Shown here: piece by piece, positions 6,319 through 13,840 of the stretch
Numbering within the stretch: position 1 is the stretch's first letter
Layout of the letters: every line of letters begins with the position of its first letter
Origin: Latescibacteria bacterium UBA6620
Lineage (GTDB): Bacteria > Latescibacterota > UBA2968
Reading direction: 5' to 3'
DNA: 13,976 nucleotides
NCBI GenBank assembly: GCA_002433075.1
Contig: DJHM01000030.1
Location: 226,163 to 240,138 of the forward strand
The notes under the pieces: model-generated
The model's input: only the letters and a program-made list of their open reading frames with translations
Told to the model about the DNA's origin: nothing
The model's database searches: none
Translations under genes and position numbers: made by a program

Positions 6319-7953
6319 CTAGAAGTGGTCGTGCCCGTGCCCGCCGTGACCTGCCGGGGCCTCCTCTTCCTCTTCCGGCTTCTCGGTGATCAGGGCCTCG
6401 GTCGTCAGCAGAAGACCGGCAATGCTGGCCGCATTCTCGATCGCCGTGCGAACGACCTTCGTCGGGTCGACGACGCCGCTCTTGACGAGATCCTCGTAGG
6501 TCTCGCTACGTGCGTTGTATCCGAAGCTGCCCTTCTCTTCCAGCACCCGCTGGACGACAAGCGCTCCTTCAATCCCCGCGTTCTCGGTGATCTGTCGAAG
6601 AGGCGTCTCGATGGCCCGTCGAACGATCTCCACACCCGTCTTCTGGTCACCCTTGACGGCCCCGCGAGCTTTCTCGAGGCGGTCGATGGTGCGAAGCAGT
6701 GCGACACCACCACCCGCCACGATCCCTTCCTCGACCGCCGCACGCGTCGCGTGCAGGGCATCTTCCACACGAGCCTTCTTCTCCTTCATCTCGGTCTCAG
6801 TCGCCGCGCCGACGTTGATGACCGCGACGCCGCCTGCAAGTTTCGCCAGACGCTCCTGGAGCTTTTCGCGATCGTAATCCGACGTGGTTTCGTCGATCTG
6901 ACGACGAATCTGGCTCACACGACCCTGAATGTCACTGGTCGAACCAGCGCCTTCGATGACCGTCGTGTTGTCCTTGTCGATCACGATCCGCTTTGCGACA
7001 CCCAGATCGTCGAGCTCAACGCCGTCGAGCTTGATGCCCAGGTCCTCGCTGATGACGCGTCCGCCCGTGAGGACGGCGATATCTTCAAGCATCTCCTTGC
7101 GACGATCCCCGTAGCCCGGAGCCTTCACTGCCGCTGCGCGAAGGGTACCACGAACCTTGTTGACCACGAAGGTCGCAAGAGCCTCACCTTCGACATCTTC
7201 GGCCAGTACGAGAAGCGACTTCCCTGTCCCGGATACCTTCTCCAGCAGGGGCAGCATGTCCTTCATGTTGTCCAGCTTCTTCTCGTGGATCAGGATGTAG
7301 GCATCCTCGAGGATGGCCTCCATGTTGTCCTGGTCGGTCACGAAGTAAGGGGAAAGATAACCGCGATCGAACTGCATACCTTCGACCACGTCGAGCGTCG
7401 TCTCGATACCCTTGGCCTCCTCAACCGTAATGGTCCCGTCCTTGCCAACCTTTTCCATCGCGTCAGCGATAATGTCACCGATACTCGTATCGTTGTTGGC
7501 CGAAACCGTGCCGACCTGCGAGATCGCCTTGCGATCCTTGACCGGACTGCTCTGAGTCTTGAGGCCTTCGACGACCGCCTCTGCCCCGGCGTCGATTCCC
7601 CGCTTGATGTCCATCGGGTTGGCGCCAGCAGTGATGTTCTTGAGGCCTTCGCTGAAGATGCCCTCCGCAAGAACCGTTGCCGTCGTGGTCCCGTCACCGG
7701 CGACGTCCGACGTCTTCGAGGCCACTTCCTTCACCATCTGAGCGCCCATATTCTCGTAACGATCGGGGAGCTCGATTTCCTTCGCTACGGTCACGCCGTC
7801 CTTCGTGACAGTCGGCGAACCCCAGCTCTTTGCCAGCACGACATTTCGGCCCTTCGGTCCGAGCGTCGCCTTGACGGCCTTGCTCAGCGTGCTGACACCC
7901 TGGAGCACGCGCTCCCGGGCATCGACGCCATATGTGATCTGCTTTGCTGCCAC
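6319..7953 (-). CDS. groL: Chaperonin GroEL (60 kDa)
   Basis: Fourteen-subunit ATP-driven folding chamber that works with GroES in the cytoplasm. The 544-residue protein is full length. ATP-site motifs include KDGVTVAKEI (51-60) and GDGTTT (86-91), with the family motif GAATETEMKEKK and a C-terminal AGGGVALL stretch. Translation starts at GTG (7953), with AAGGAGG seven bases upstream and a 20-base gap after groS. The C-terminal tail is odd: the usual Gly-Gly-Met repeat is replaced by five glutamates (527-531), then a glycine/histidine end with His536, 539, 541 and 543, and a final Phe. That tail projects into the folding chamber in known GroELs, so it could alter substrate handling or bind metal; this is inference. 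It is co-transcribed with groS under CIRCE control. Confidence 0.98.
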   Translation of the reverse strand: MAAKQITYGVDARERVLQGVSTLSKAVKATLGPKGRNVVLAKSWGSPTVTKDGVTVAKEIELPDRYENMGAQMVKEVASKTSDVAGDGTTTATVLAEGIFSEGLKNITAGANPMDIKRGIDAGAEAVVEGLKTQSSPVKDRKAISQVGTVSANNDTSIGDIIADAMEKVGKDGTITVEEAKGIETTLDVVEGMQFDRGYLSPYFVTDQDNMEAILEDAYILIHEKKLDNMKDMLPLLEKVSGTGKSLLVLAEDVEGEALATFVVNKVRGTLRAAAVKAPGYGDRRKEMLEDIAVLTGGRVISEDLGIKLDGVELDDLGVAKRIVIDKDNTTVIEGAGSTSDIQGRVSQIRRQIDETTSDYDREKLQERLAKLAGGVAVINVGAATETEMKEKKARVEDALHATRAAVEEGIVAGGGVALLRTIDRLEKARGAVKGDQKTGVEIVRRAIETPLRQITENAGIEGALVVQRVLEEKGSFGYNARSETYEDLVKSGVVDPTKVVRTAIENAASIAGLLLTTEALITEKPEEEEEAPAGHGGHGHDHF

Positions 7954-7973
7954 GGTGTTGCCTCCTTAGCACG

Positions 7974-8264
7974 TTATTCGAGGATTCCCAGGACGTCACC
8001 TTCGTTCACGATGACCAGCTCTTCACCGTCGATTTCGATTTCGTTGCCCGCGTACTTACCGATCAGGATTCGCTGACCGGGCTTGACGTCGAGAGCCACC
8101 ACCTCACAACAATCGTCCGTGCGGCGGCCCGGCCCCACGGCCACGACATCGGCCTGCTGCGGCTTCTCTTTCGCCGTGTCGGGAATGATGATCCCACCTG
8201 AAACCTGCTCGACTTCATCGATTCGCTTAATCAGGATTCGATCCCCGAGAGGACGTACCTTCAT
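7974..8264 (-). CDS. groS: Co-chaperonin GroES (10 kDa)
   Basis: Seven-subunit lid of the GroEL chamber. The 96-residue protein starts MKVRPLGDRILIKR and carries the mobile loop that docks on GroEL (about 17-34, VSGGIIIPDTAKEKPQ) and the DVKPGQRILIGKYAG signature (59-73). The ATG at 8264 has AGGAGG seven bases upstream; the frame extends upstream but with no homology. Residues 52-53 are a Cys-Cys pair between the GRRTDD segment and the conserved LDVKPG, where most family members have other polar residues. It is the first gene of the groESL operon, directly downstream of the CIRCE operator. Confidence 0.97.
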   Translation of the reverse strand: MKVRPLGDRILIKRIDEVEQVSGGIIIPDTAKEKPQQADVVAVGPGRRTDDCCEVVALDVKPGQRILIGKYAGNEIEIDGEELVIVNEGDVLGILE

Positions 8265-8342
8265 GGAGAAACCCTCCTCCGTTGCCCTAGCCTCACGCTC
8301 GGCCAGGGGGGTAAAAAGTTGTAAATAAATCATTTTGCACGA

Positions 8343-8369
8343 TTAGCACTCGTGCGCGTAGAGTGCTAA
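8343..8369 (-). promoter_or_regulatory. CIRCE operator (HrcA-binding site)
   Basis: A perfect match to the CIRCE inverted repeat: TTAGCACTC (8343-8351), nine bases, GAGTGCTAA (8361-8369). It lies about 80 bases before the groS ATG, just downstream of the promoter -10. In bacteria with this element the repressor HrcA binds it and is inactivated when GroEL is busy during heat stress, so groESL is predicted to be heat inducible. hrcA itself is not in the window. Confidence 0.97.
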
Positions 8370-8378
8370 CAGTCGCCA

Positions 8379-8407
8379 AATATAAAAGACCCCGACACCG
8401 TGCGCAA
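8379..8407 (-). promoter_or_regulatory. groESL promoter (sigma-70 type)
   Basis: On the minus strand TTGCGC (8402-8407) is separated by exactly 17 bases from TATATT (8379-8384). A start about seven bases downstream would place CIRCE at the very 5' end of the transcript, the classic arrangement. The -35 lies within the loop of the terminator from the preceding operon. Confidence 0.75.
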
Positions 8408-8425
8408 GGGCATTGTGGTGCCGGG
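8384..8425 (-). terminator. Intrinsic terminator of the rib-nusB-secA-rhodanese operon
   Basis: On the minus strand CCCGGCACC (8417-8425) pairs with GGTGTCGGG (8391-8399) with one mismatch and a 17-base loop, followed by GTCTTTTAT. It is 19 bases past the rhodanese stop and overlaps the groESL promoter, leaving almost no spacer between the two transcription units. Confidence 0.7.
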
Positions 8426-8443
8426 TCCGGGAAGCGAACGGCT

Positions 8444-8920
8444 TCAGGAATTGGACTTCTGAAGCCTGGCTTTTCGTGCTTCGAGCCTCGATTCCAAGTG
8501 TTCGATCTCCTGGTTCAGAAGCTCGGGATCGGCCGGTCCTTCATCTTCTTCGGGCGCGGGCGGGGTCTCGACCGGATGGCGCGCGTCCTCCCAGTCCCCG
8601 AACCCGCCGTCCATACTGATCACTCGTTCATAACCGAGTTCCCTGAGCGACACACCGCCCAGGAGAGATCGAACCCCCCCGGCACAATACACGATGACCT
8701 CGGCCGTCTTGTCCGGAAGCTTGTCTTCGACTTCGGTCTCGAGCACGCCCCTCGGGATATGGATGGCCCCCTTCAGATGACCCCGCTCCCATTCGTCCAA
8801 CCCTCGAATGTCGAGCAGCACCGGTGTGTTTCCATCTTCAAGGTAAGCGTTCACTTCGTCCACGCTCATCTCCTTGATATCCTCACGTGCAGCTGACAGT
8901 AGATCTTCTCGCGACTTCAT
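8444..8920 (-). CDS. Single-domain rhodanese-like protein
   Basis: A 158-residue cytoplasmic protein with one rhodanese domain (about 18-118): LLDIRG (35-40), the active-site loop CAGGVRS (79-85) with Cys79 as the sulfur-carrying residue, and DGGFGDW (104-110). Such proteins move sulfane sulfur between thiols; the substrate is unknown. The loop resembles CxxGxR of GlpE/PspE-type enzymes, so activity is plausible. After a Pro/Glu linker, residues 131-158 form a charged, probably coiled-coil tail that is not part of the domain. The ATG at 8920 has GGGAG six bases upstream; the longer open frame runs into secA and has no homology. It is the last gene of the operon, 46 bases after secA. No functional link to secretion is evident. 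Confidence 0.88.
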   Translation of the reverse strand: MKSREDLLSAAREDIKEMSVDEVNAYLEDGNTPVLLDIRGLDEWERGHLKGAIHIPRGVLETEVEDKLPDKTAEVIVYCAGGVRSLLGGVSLRELGYERVISMDGGFGDWEDARHPVETPPAPEEDEGPADPELLNQEIEHLESRLEARKARLQKSNS

Positions 8921-8966
8921 CGTAAGCTCCCGTTTCTCCGATTTTCGATCTTTCAATTCTCGATTC

Positions 8967-11900
8967 CTACGCGCCATGACAGCGCTTGTATTTCTTCCTG
9001 CTTCCACACGGACACGGATCGTTCCGTCCCACCTTCGCCTCCACCCGGACGGGTCGTTGCTTCTGGCGTCCTTCTCCCTCGGAGGCGTTTGTCGCCGTCT
9101 CCTGTGGAGGCGGCGGCGCGACCGGGGCGAATCCCATTCCGGCTGCATCTTCGTGGACCAGGGACAAGCGAGACGTCGTCCGCGGACGGGCCGGCGCTTC
9201 GTCGATCGGGATCCGGTAGAGCGTCCTCACGGTCTCTCGGTTGATGTCGTCCAGCAGCTCGACGAACATCCCGAAGCCCTCTCTCTTGTACTCGACCAGT
9301 GGGTCCTTCTGACCGTAGCCGCGGAGCCCGATACCCTCCTTCAGGTCGTCCATCTCGCGAAGGTGCTCTTTCCACTTCTCATCGATGATGCTCAAGTAGA
9401 CCATCCGCTCCAGCTGACGGATTCGATCGGCCCCGATCAGCTCCTCCCGCCGTGCGTAGGCAGACCTGACATCGTCGTGAATCAGCGCTCGAAGATCGTC
9501 CCTGTGGACTGTCGGTAAATCGTCGTCTGGGCCGATCGCGGACTGGAGAAACGTGTTTCGCAGATCCGACGCCAACCCGTCAACGTTCCAGTCCTCCGGA
9601 TGCGCCTCTTTGGGCACGTTCGTATCCATCAAGATCGAAATCGTATCCTCGATCACCTCGAGAATTTCGCCCGAGATGTCCTCTTCCTCCAGCGCGTGCC
9701 TGCGACGGTCGTAAATCACCTCGCGCTGCTGATTCATCACGTCGTCGTATTCGAGCAGATGCTTGCGCATCTCGAAGTTCCGGCCTTCCACGCGCTTCTG
9801 AGCGCGTTCGATCGAGCGCGTGACCATCCCGTGCTCGATCACTTCGCCTTCTTCCGCGCCCAGCCGATCCATAATTCGGGCGATCCGTTCCGACCCGAAG
9901 ATGCGCATCAGGTTGTCTTCCAGCGAGATGAAGAACCTCGACCCCCCCGGATCGCCTTGCCGACCGGAACGACCTCGCAGCTGGCGGTCGATACGCCGCG
10001 CCTCGTGTCGTTCCGTACCGATGATGTGCAAGCCGCACGGAACATCCGTTTTACAGTCGAATTCCTTGAGATGCGGGCAGAGTGGCTCGTCGCTTTCATG
10101 GTTCGGAATCAGCGCACACTGATGACCTTCGGGGGCCTTGACGATGCCCTCCCCCAACTTGATGTCCGTACCGCGCCCGGCCATATTCGTCGCGATCGTC
10201 ACCGCGCCTGGTTGTCCGGCGTCTCGCACGATGTCCGCCTCGTGCTGGTGCTGGCGAGCGTTAAGAACCGAATGCTTGATGCCTTTCCGGTTCAACATAC
10301 GCGACAGCAGCTCCGAGACCTCGACGGAGATCGTCCCCACGAGGACAGGCAGTTTCTCGCCATTCAGCCGCTCGACTTCGTCCACGAGCGCGTTGTATTT
10401 CTCCCGCTTCGTGCGGAAGATCAGGTCGTCCGCGTCGATTCTTCGAACGGGCTCGTTCGTAGGAATCGTCACCACGTCGAGCTTGTAGATCGACATCAGC
10501 TCGCCGGCCTCGGTCTCCGCTGTTCCCGTCATCCCCGCGAGCTTGTCGTAGAGACGGAAATAGTTCTGAAGCGTGATCGTCGCCACCGTCTGCGTGTCGC
10601 GCTCGACCTTCACACGCTCCTTGGCCTCTAGCGCCTGGTGCAGTCCGTCGGAGAATCGACGGCCCTCCTGCGGGCGTCCGGTAAACTCGTCGACGATGAT
10701 CACCTTGCCGGAGTCCACCATATACTGAACGTCTTTTTCATAGAGCGTGTAGGCTTTCAGCAACTGTTGCACGCTATGAATCCGCTCGCTTTTCGTCCCG
10801 TAATCCTGGTAAGCTTCCGCTTCGGCGCGGGCTTTATCCTCGTCTGAATTTTCACGGTTCGACCGGATCTCATGGAGGGTCTCGTCCAGGTCGGGCAACA
10901 CGAACTCGTCCGGTTGCCGACTGATTTCCTCACGCCCTTTCTCGGTCAGATCGATGATGTGACTCTTCTCATCGATACTGAAGTAGAGGTCCGCGTCGAT
11001 CTCGCCCAGACGCTTGTCCCGAATGTAATCGGCTTCGACACGACCGATCAGCTGCTTGACGCCTTCCTCCTGCAGCATCTTCATCAGCCGCTTGTTCCGC
11101 GGCGCCCCGCGATTGACTCGAAGCAACAGAATCCCCGCTTCGTAGTCGTCGTCTTCCTCTTCACGAAGCTTCTCCGCATCCGACAGAATCTGGTTGACCA
11201 CACGCGTCTGCGCCTTGACCAGCCGTTCAACTAGGGGTCGCATCTCATCGAACCGCTGGTTGTCCGCTTCGGCCACCGCTCCGGAGATAATCAACGGGGT
11301 TCGTGCCTCATCGATCAGGATGCTGTCCGCTTCGTCGATGATTGCGAAACTGTATCCGCGCTGCAGCAGATCCTCGGGCCGGATGGCCATATTGTCGTAG
11401 AGGTAATCGAAACCGAACTGATCCTTCGTGCCGTAGGTGATGTCCGCCCGATAGGCGTCGGCGTGCCCGCATTCACGAACCCCGAAACCACCGGACCCAT
11501 CCCCCTCGAGCACGTATCCCTCGACCCCCATCGTTCGGTCCTGGATGATCCCGACAGACAACCCCAGCCAGACGTAAAGAGGTCCAATCCACATCGCATC
11601 TCGCTTGGCGAGATAGGAGTTCACGGTCACTAGGTGGACACCCCGCCCCGTCAGCGCGTTCAGATACACGGGAAACCCGGCCACCAGCGTCTTGCCTTCT
11701 CCGGTAGCCATTTCGGAGATTTTGCCATCGTGCAGAACGATTCCCCCGATCAACTGGACATCGTAGGGCACCATATCCCAGGTGTATTCTTCTCCCGCAC
11801 GATCCCAGGTCTTGCCCAGCATCCGACGACAGGTTTCCTTGAAAACCGCGAACGTCTCGGGCATCAGGTCGTCCAGCGCGTCCGCCTCGACCGCCTTCAC

Positions 11901-12176
11901 ATCCCCCTCCGCCTCGTCGATCTGGTCGAGAATCTCCTGACGTTCGGGTCCCTCCACACCGACCAGACGCGCTCTCAGCTCCTCGACCTCCGCCTCGATC
12001 TCGGCTGTCGACTCCTTCAGTCGCTCCTTGAACTCACCCGTCTTCGCCTGAAGATCCGCATCCGAGAGGTCCTTCAGACCCTCATAGATGCCGTTGATCT
12101 CCTTTACGACAGGACGAATCTTCTTCACGTCCCGGTCGTGCTTCGACCCGAACAGTTTGGTCAGTGCGTCTATCAT
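8967..12176 (-). CDS. secA: Preprotein translocase ATPase SecA
   Basis: The motor that pushes preproteins through SecYEG using ATP, at the inner face of the membrane. Seen motifs: Walker A MATGEGKT (156-163), Walker B DEAD within IIDEADSILIDEARTPLIISG (279-299), DEFTGRPQEGRRFSDGLHQALEAKE (496-520), MAGRGTDIKLGEG and GRSGRQGDPGGSRFF of the second motor half, and a C-terminal zinc site CPCGSRKKYKRCHG (Cys1055, Cys1057, Cys1066, His1067) for SecB/ribosome contact. At 1069 residues it is about 170 longer than E. coli SecA: an extra charged helix sits near 55-100 and an enlarged segment near 320-460, as in several FCB-related phyla. The start is ATG 12176 with a weak AGGGA, 18 bases after the phosphoesterase stop. 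It is intact, with no sign of a second SecA. Confidence 0.98.
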   Translation of the reverse strand: MIDALTKLFGSKHDRDVKKIRPVVKEINGIYEGLKDLSDADLQAKTGEFKERLKESTAEIEAEVEELRARLVGVEGPERQEILDQIDEAEGDVKAVEADALDDLMPETFAVFKETCRRMLGKTWDRAGEEYTWDMVPYDVQLIGGIVLHDGKISEMATGEGKTLVAGFPVYLNALTGRGVHLVTVNSYLAKRDAMWIGPLYVWLGLSVGIIQDRTMGVEGYVLEGDGSGGFGVRECGHADAYRADITYGTKDQFGFDYLYDNMAIRPEDLLQRGYSFAIIDEADSILIDEARTPLIISGAVAEADNQRFDEMRPLVERLVKAQTRVVNQILSDAEKLREEEDDDYEAGILLLRVNRGAPRNKRLMKMLQEEGVKQLIGRVEADYIRDKRLGEIDADLYFSIDEKSHIIDLTEKGREEISRQPDEFVLPDLDETLHEIRSNRENSDEDKARAEAEAYQDYGTKSERIHSVQQLLKAYTLYEKDVQYMVDSGKVIIVDEFTGRPQEGRRFSDGLHQALEAKERVKVERDTQTVATITLQNYFRLYDKLAGMTGTAETEAGELMSIYKLDVVTIPTNEPVRRIDADDLIFRTKREKYNALVDEVERLNGEKLPVLVGTISVEVSELLSRMLNRKGIKHSVLNARQHQHEADIVRDAGQPGAVTIATNMAGRGTDIKLGEGIVKAPEGHQCALIPNHESDEPLCPHLKEFDCKTDVPCGLHIIGTERHEARRIDRQLRGRSGRQGDPGGSRFFISLEDNLMRIFGSERIARIMDRLGAEEGEVIEHGMVTRSIERAQKRVEGRNFEMRKHLLEYDDVMNQQREVIYDRRRHALEEEDISGEILEVIEDTISILMDTNVPKEAHPEDWNVDGLASDLRNTFLQSAIGPDDDLPTVHRDDLRALIHDDVRSAYARREELIGADRIRQLERMVYLSIIDEKWKEHLREMDDLKEGIGLRGYGQKDPLVEYKREGFGMFVELLDDINRETVRTLYRIPIDEAPARPRTTSRLSLVHEDAAGMGFAPVAPPPPQETATNASEGEGRQKQRPVRVEAKVGRNDPCPCGSRKKYKRCHGA

Positions 12177-12194
12177 AGATTGACGATCCCTGTA

Positions 12195-12914
12195 TCAGTT
12201 TCCACTGGAGAGCCGGTCGGCCAGATAGGGTGACAAACCGGCAGCCAGGATTTTTCTCTGAGTCTGTGTAAAATCATAGGCCACCCGGACGAGTTCGAGC
12301 GTCATTTCGTCCGGATGAATCAGACAGAACGACGCCCGGGCATCCCGATCACGCGGCTGGCCGACACTCCCTACGTTCACCAGGCAGCGATCGGCGGACG
12401 TCGGGTAGCTTCCCTCGACAGACACGACCTCGTCTTCGCCCTCAGAGCAAATAAAGGCACGGTGCGAGTGTCCGACAAACGTCAAGCGAGCATCCGTCGC
12501 CCGTAAAGCCAGGCGTGCGTCGCTCTCACTCAAGATGTAAGGAAACGTCTCCGGCGCATCGGGAGACCCGTGCACGAAGTGTCGATCCGCCTCACGATGT
12601 TCGAAGGGCAACGAAGACAACAGTGCGGATTGCGTCTCGTCCAGCCTTTCCGCCGTCCATACGATCGCATCGGCCGCCATCTGATTCATCCACGACAGGT
12701 CTTCCAAACCAACGGCGGCTCGGTCGTGGTTCCCCGCGATCAGCAGATCGGCCCGGTCCCGAATCACGTCGACGCAGTAGCCGGGGTCTGCACCATAGCC
12801 CACGACATCGCCGAGGCAGATGATGCGCTCGACCCCCAGACCGTCGCATCTCTCGAGCACGGCGTCGAGGGCCTCGGCATTGCCGTGTATGTCCGACAGA
12901 ACCGCGACCTTCAC
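12195..12914 (-). CDS. Calcineurin-like metallophosphoesterase (YfcE/MJ0936-like)
   Basis: A 239-residue two-metal phosphoesterase. Metal ligands are in order: DIHGN (8-12), GDVVGYG (35-41), GNHD (61-64), VHGSP (114-118) and GHSH (148-151), followed by NVGSVGQPRD (180-189), typical of this subgroup of small single-domain enzymes. The substrate is unknown; family members cleave phosphodiesters, nucleotides or phosphoproteins. The start is GTG at 12914, only three bases after the nusB stop, with AAGGA inside the end of nusB, so translation is probably coupled. There is no signal peptide, so it is cytoplasmic. All metal-binding positions are present. Confidence 0.93.
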   Translation of the reverse strand: MKVAVLSDIHGNAEALDAVLERCDGLGVERIICLGDVVGYGADPGYCVDVIRDRADLLIAGNHDRAAVGLEDLSWMNQMAADAIVWTAERLDETQSALLSSLPFEHREADRHFVHGSPDAPETFPYILSESDARLALRATDARLTFVGHSHRAFICSEGEDEVVSVEGSYPTSADRCLVNVGSVGQPRDRDARASFCLIHPDEMTLELVRVAYDFTQTQRKILAAGLSPYLADRLSSGN

Positions 12915-12917
12915 GGA

Positions 12918-13373
12918 TCAACCGTCCTTCCCGGTCGCCCCCGACACGTCTCCCGTCTGAACCGTACCCAGGTCTCCCTGAGCCAACCGATCCAGGATTC
13001 CGTTGATGAATCCCGGCGCCTTTTCAACGCTGAAGCGCTTGGCAAGTTCGATCGCCTCGTCGATCGACACCTTCACGGGAACGTCCCCGAACTGTTCGAT
13101 CTCCGTCAGCGCCATCCACATCAGAATGCGATCGATGCGGGAAAGCCGATCGACCGTCCAGTTCTCGGTCACCTCACCGATCCGTGCGTCGAGCGTGTCC
13201 CGCGCTTCCCACGCCTTGACCCCCAGCTCCCTGGCAAAGGCCGTCGCTTCTTCCGACAGATCCGTACGCTCGGCCATCGCTCCAAGGGTTTGTTCAACGT
13301 CATCTCCCGAGCTCAACGACCAGTAGAGGCCCTGAAGCACGGCCTCGCGGGCCTTGCGCCGGGAACTCGTCAT
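12918..13373 (-). CDS. nusB: Transcription antitermination factor NusB
   Basis: NusB binds NusE (ribosomal protein S10) and the boxA RNA to suppress early termination, chiefly on rRNA operons. The 151-residue protein begins TSSRRKAREAVLQGLYW, the RNA-binding N-terminus with the conserved RRxAREAxLQ pattern, and ends with the signature VSIDEAIELAKRFSVEKAPGFINGILDRL (about 105-133), giving the usual all-helical fold. The ATG at 13373 overlaps the ribH stop as ATGA, a standard sign of translational coupling; a longer frame inside ribH is ignored. A ribH-nusB pairing is common in bacteria. Confidence 0.96.
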   Translation of the reverse strand: MTSSRRKAREAVLQGLYWSLSSGDDVEQTLGAMAERTDLSEEATAFARELGVKAWEARDTLDARIGEVTENWTVDRLSRIDRILMWMALTEIEQFGDVPVKVSIDEAIELAKRFSVEKAPGFINGILDRLAQGDLGTVQTGDVSGATGKDG

Positions 13374-13840
13374 CCGCCCAGCTCGTCCATCAAGTTGGCC
13401 ATTTCGATCGCCCCAGCCGCCGCATCCCAACCCTTGTTTCCAGCCTTCGTGCCCGCGCGTTCGATCGCCTGCTCGACTGTCTCGGTCGTCAGCACCCCAA
13501 ACGTGACCGGCACCCCCGTTTCCTGAGACGCCGCTGCGATCCCCTTGGCCGCCTCATTCGCCACGTACTCCCAGTGGGGCGTCCCCCCTCGGATGACGGC
13601 GCCCAGACAGACCACCGCATCATAGTGTCCACTGCCGGCCAGTTTTCGTGCCACGACCGGAATCTCGAACGCACCAGGTACCCAAACGACGTCGACGTCG
13701 TCCGTTTCGGCGCCGTGGCGGCCCAGACAGTCCACCGCGCCACCCAGCAGCTCTTTGCAAATAAACGCGTTGAATCGGCCCACCACGATCGCGAACCGTT
13801 TCCCGCCGGCGTTCAGGTTTCCTTCAATGACCTTCGGCAT
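13370..13840 (-). CDS. ribH: 6,7-dimethyl-8-ribityllumazine synthase
   Basis: Lumazine synthase makes 6,7-dimethyl-8-ribityllumazine from the RibA/RibD pyrimidine product and the RibB product, the penultimate step to riboflavin. The 156-residue length is typical. Seen: FNAFICKEL (23-31) with the substrate-stacking Phe, PGAFEIP (55-61), GAVIRGGTPHWEYV (80-93) with catalytic His89, and FGVLTTET. I chose the ATG at 13840 because AGGAG lies six bases upstream; an ATG seven codons earlier has only GAGG directly touching it. The start overlaps the end of the upstream riboflavin gene by 17 bases, and the stop overlaps nusB. Confidence 0.96.
   Translation of the reverse strand: MPKVIEGNLNAGGKRFAIVVGRFNAFICKELLGGAVDCLGRHGAETDDVDVVWVPGAFEIPVVARKLAGSGHYDAVVCLGAVIRGGTPHWEYVANEAAKGIAAASQETGVPVTFGVLTTETVEQAIERAGTKAGNKGWDAAAGAIEMANLMDELGG

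Noticed and set aside
6325..8076. A 583-codon open frame antisense to groL, and similar long frames opposite acs (1667-2953) and secA (9600-10631)
   Set aside because: They mirror strongly conserved genes on the other strand, have no start signals, and their translations are low-complexity and unlike any family. Codon bias of GC-rich genes keeps such frames open.
8921..9148. An Arg-rich N-terminal extension of the rhodanese inside the end of secA
   Set aside because: It overlaps the conserved SecA zinc tail in another frame, and the ATG at 8920 has a good ribosome site and matches the domain boundary.
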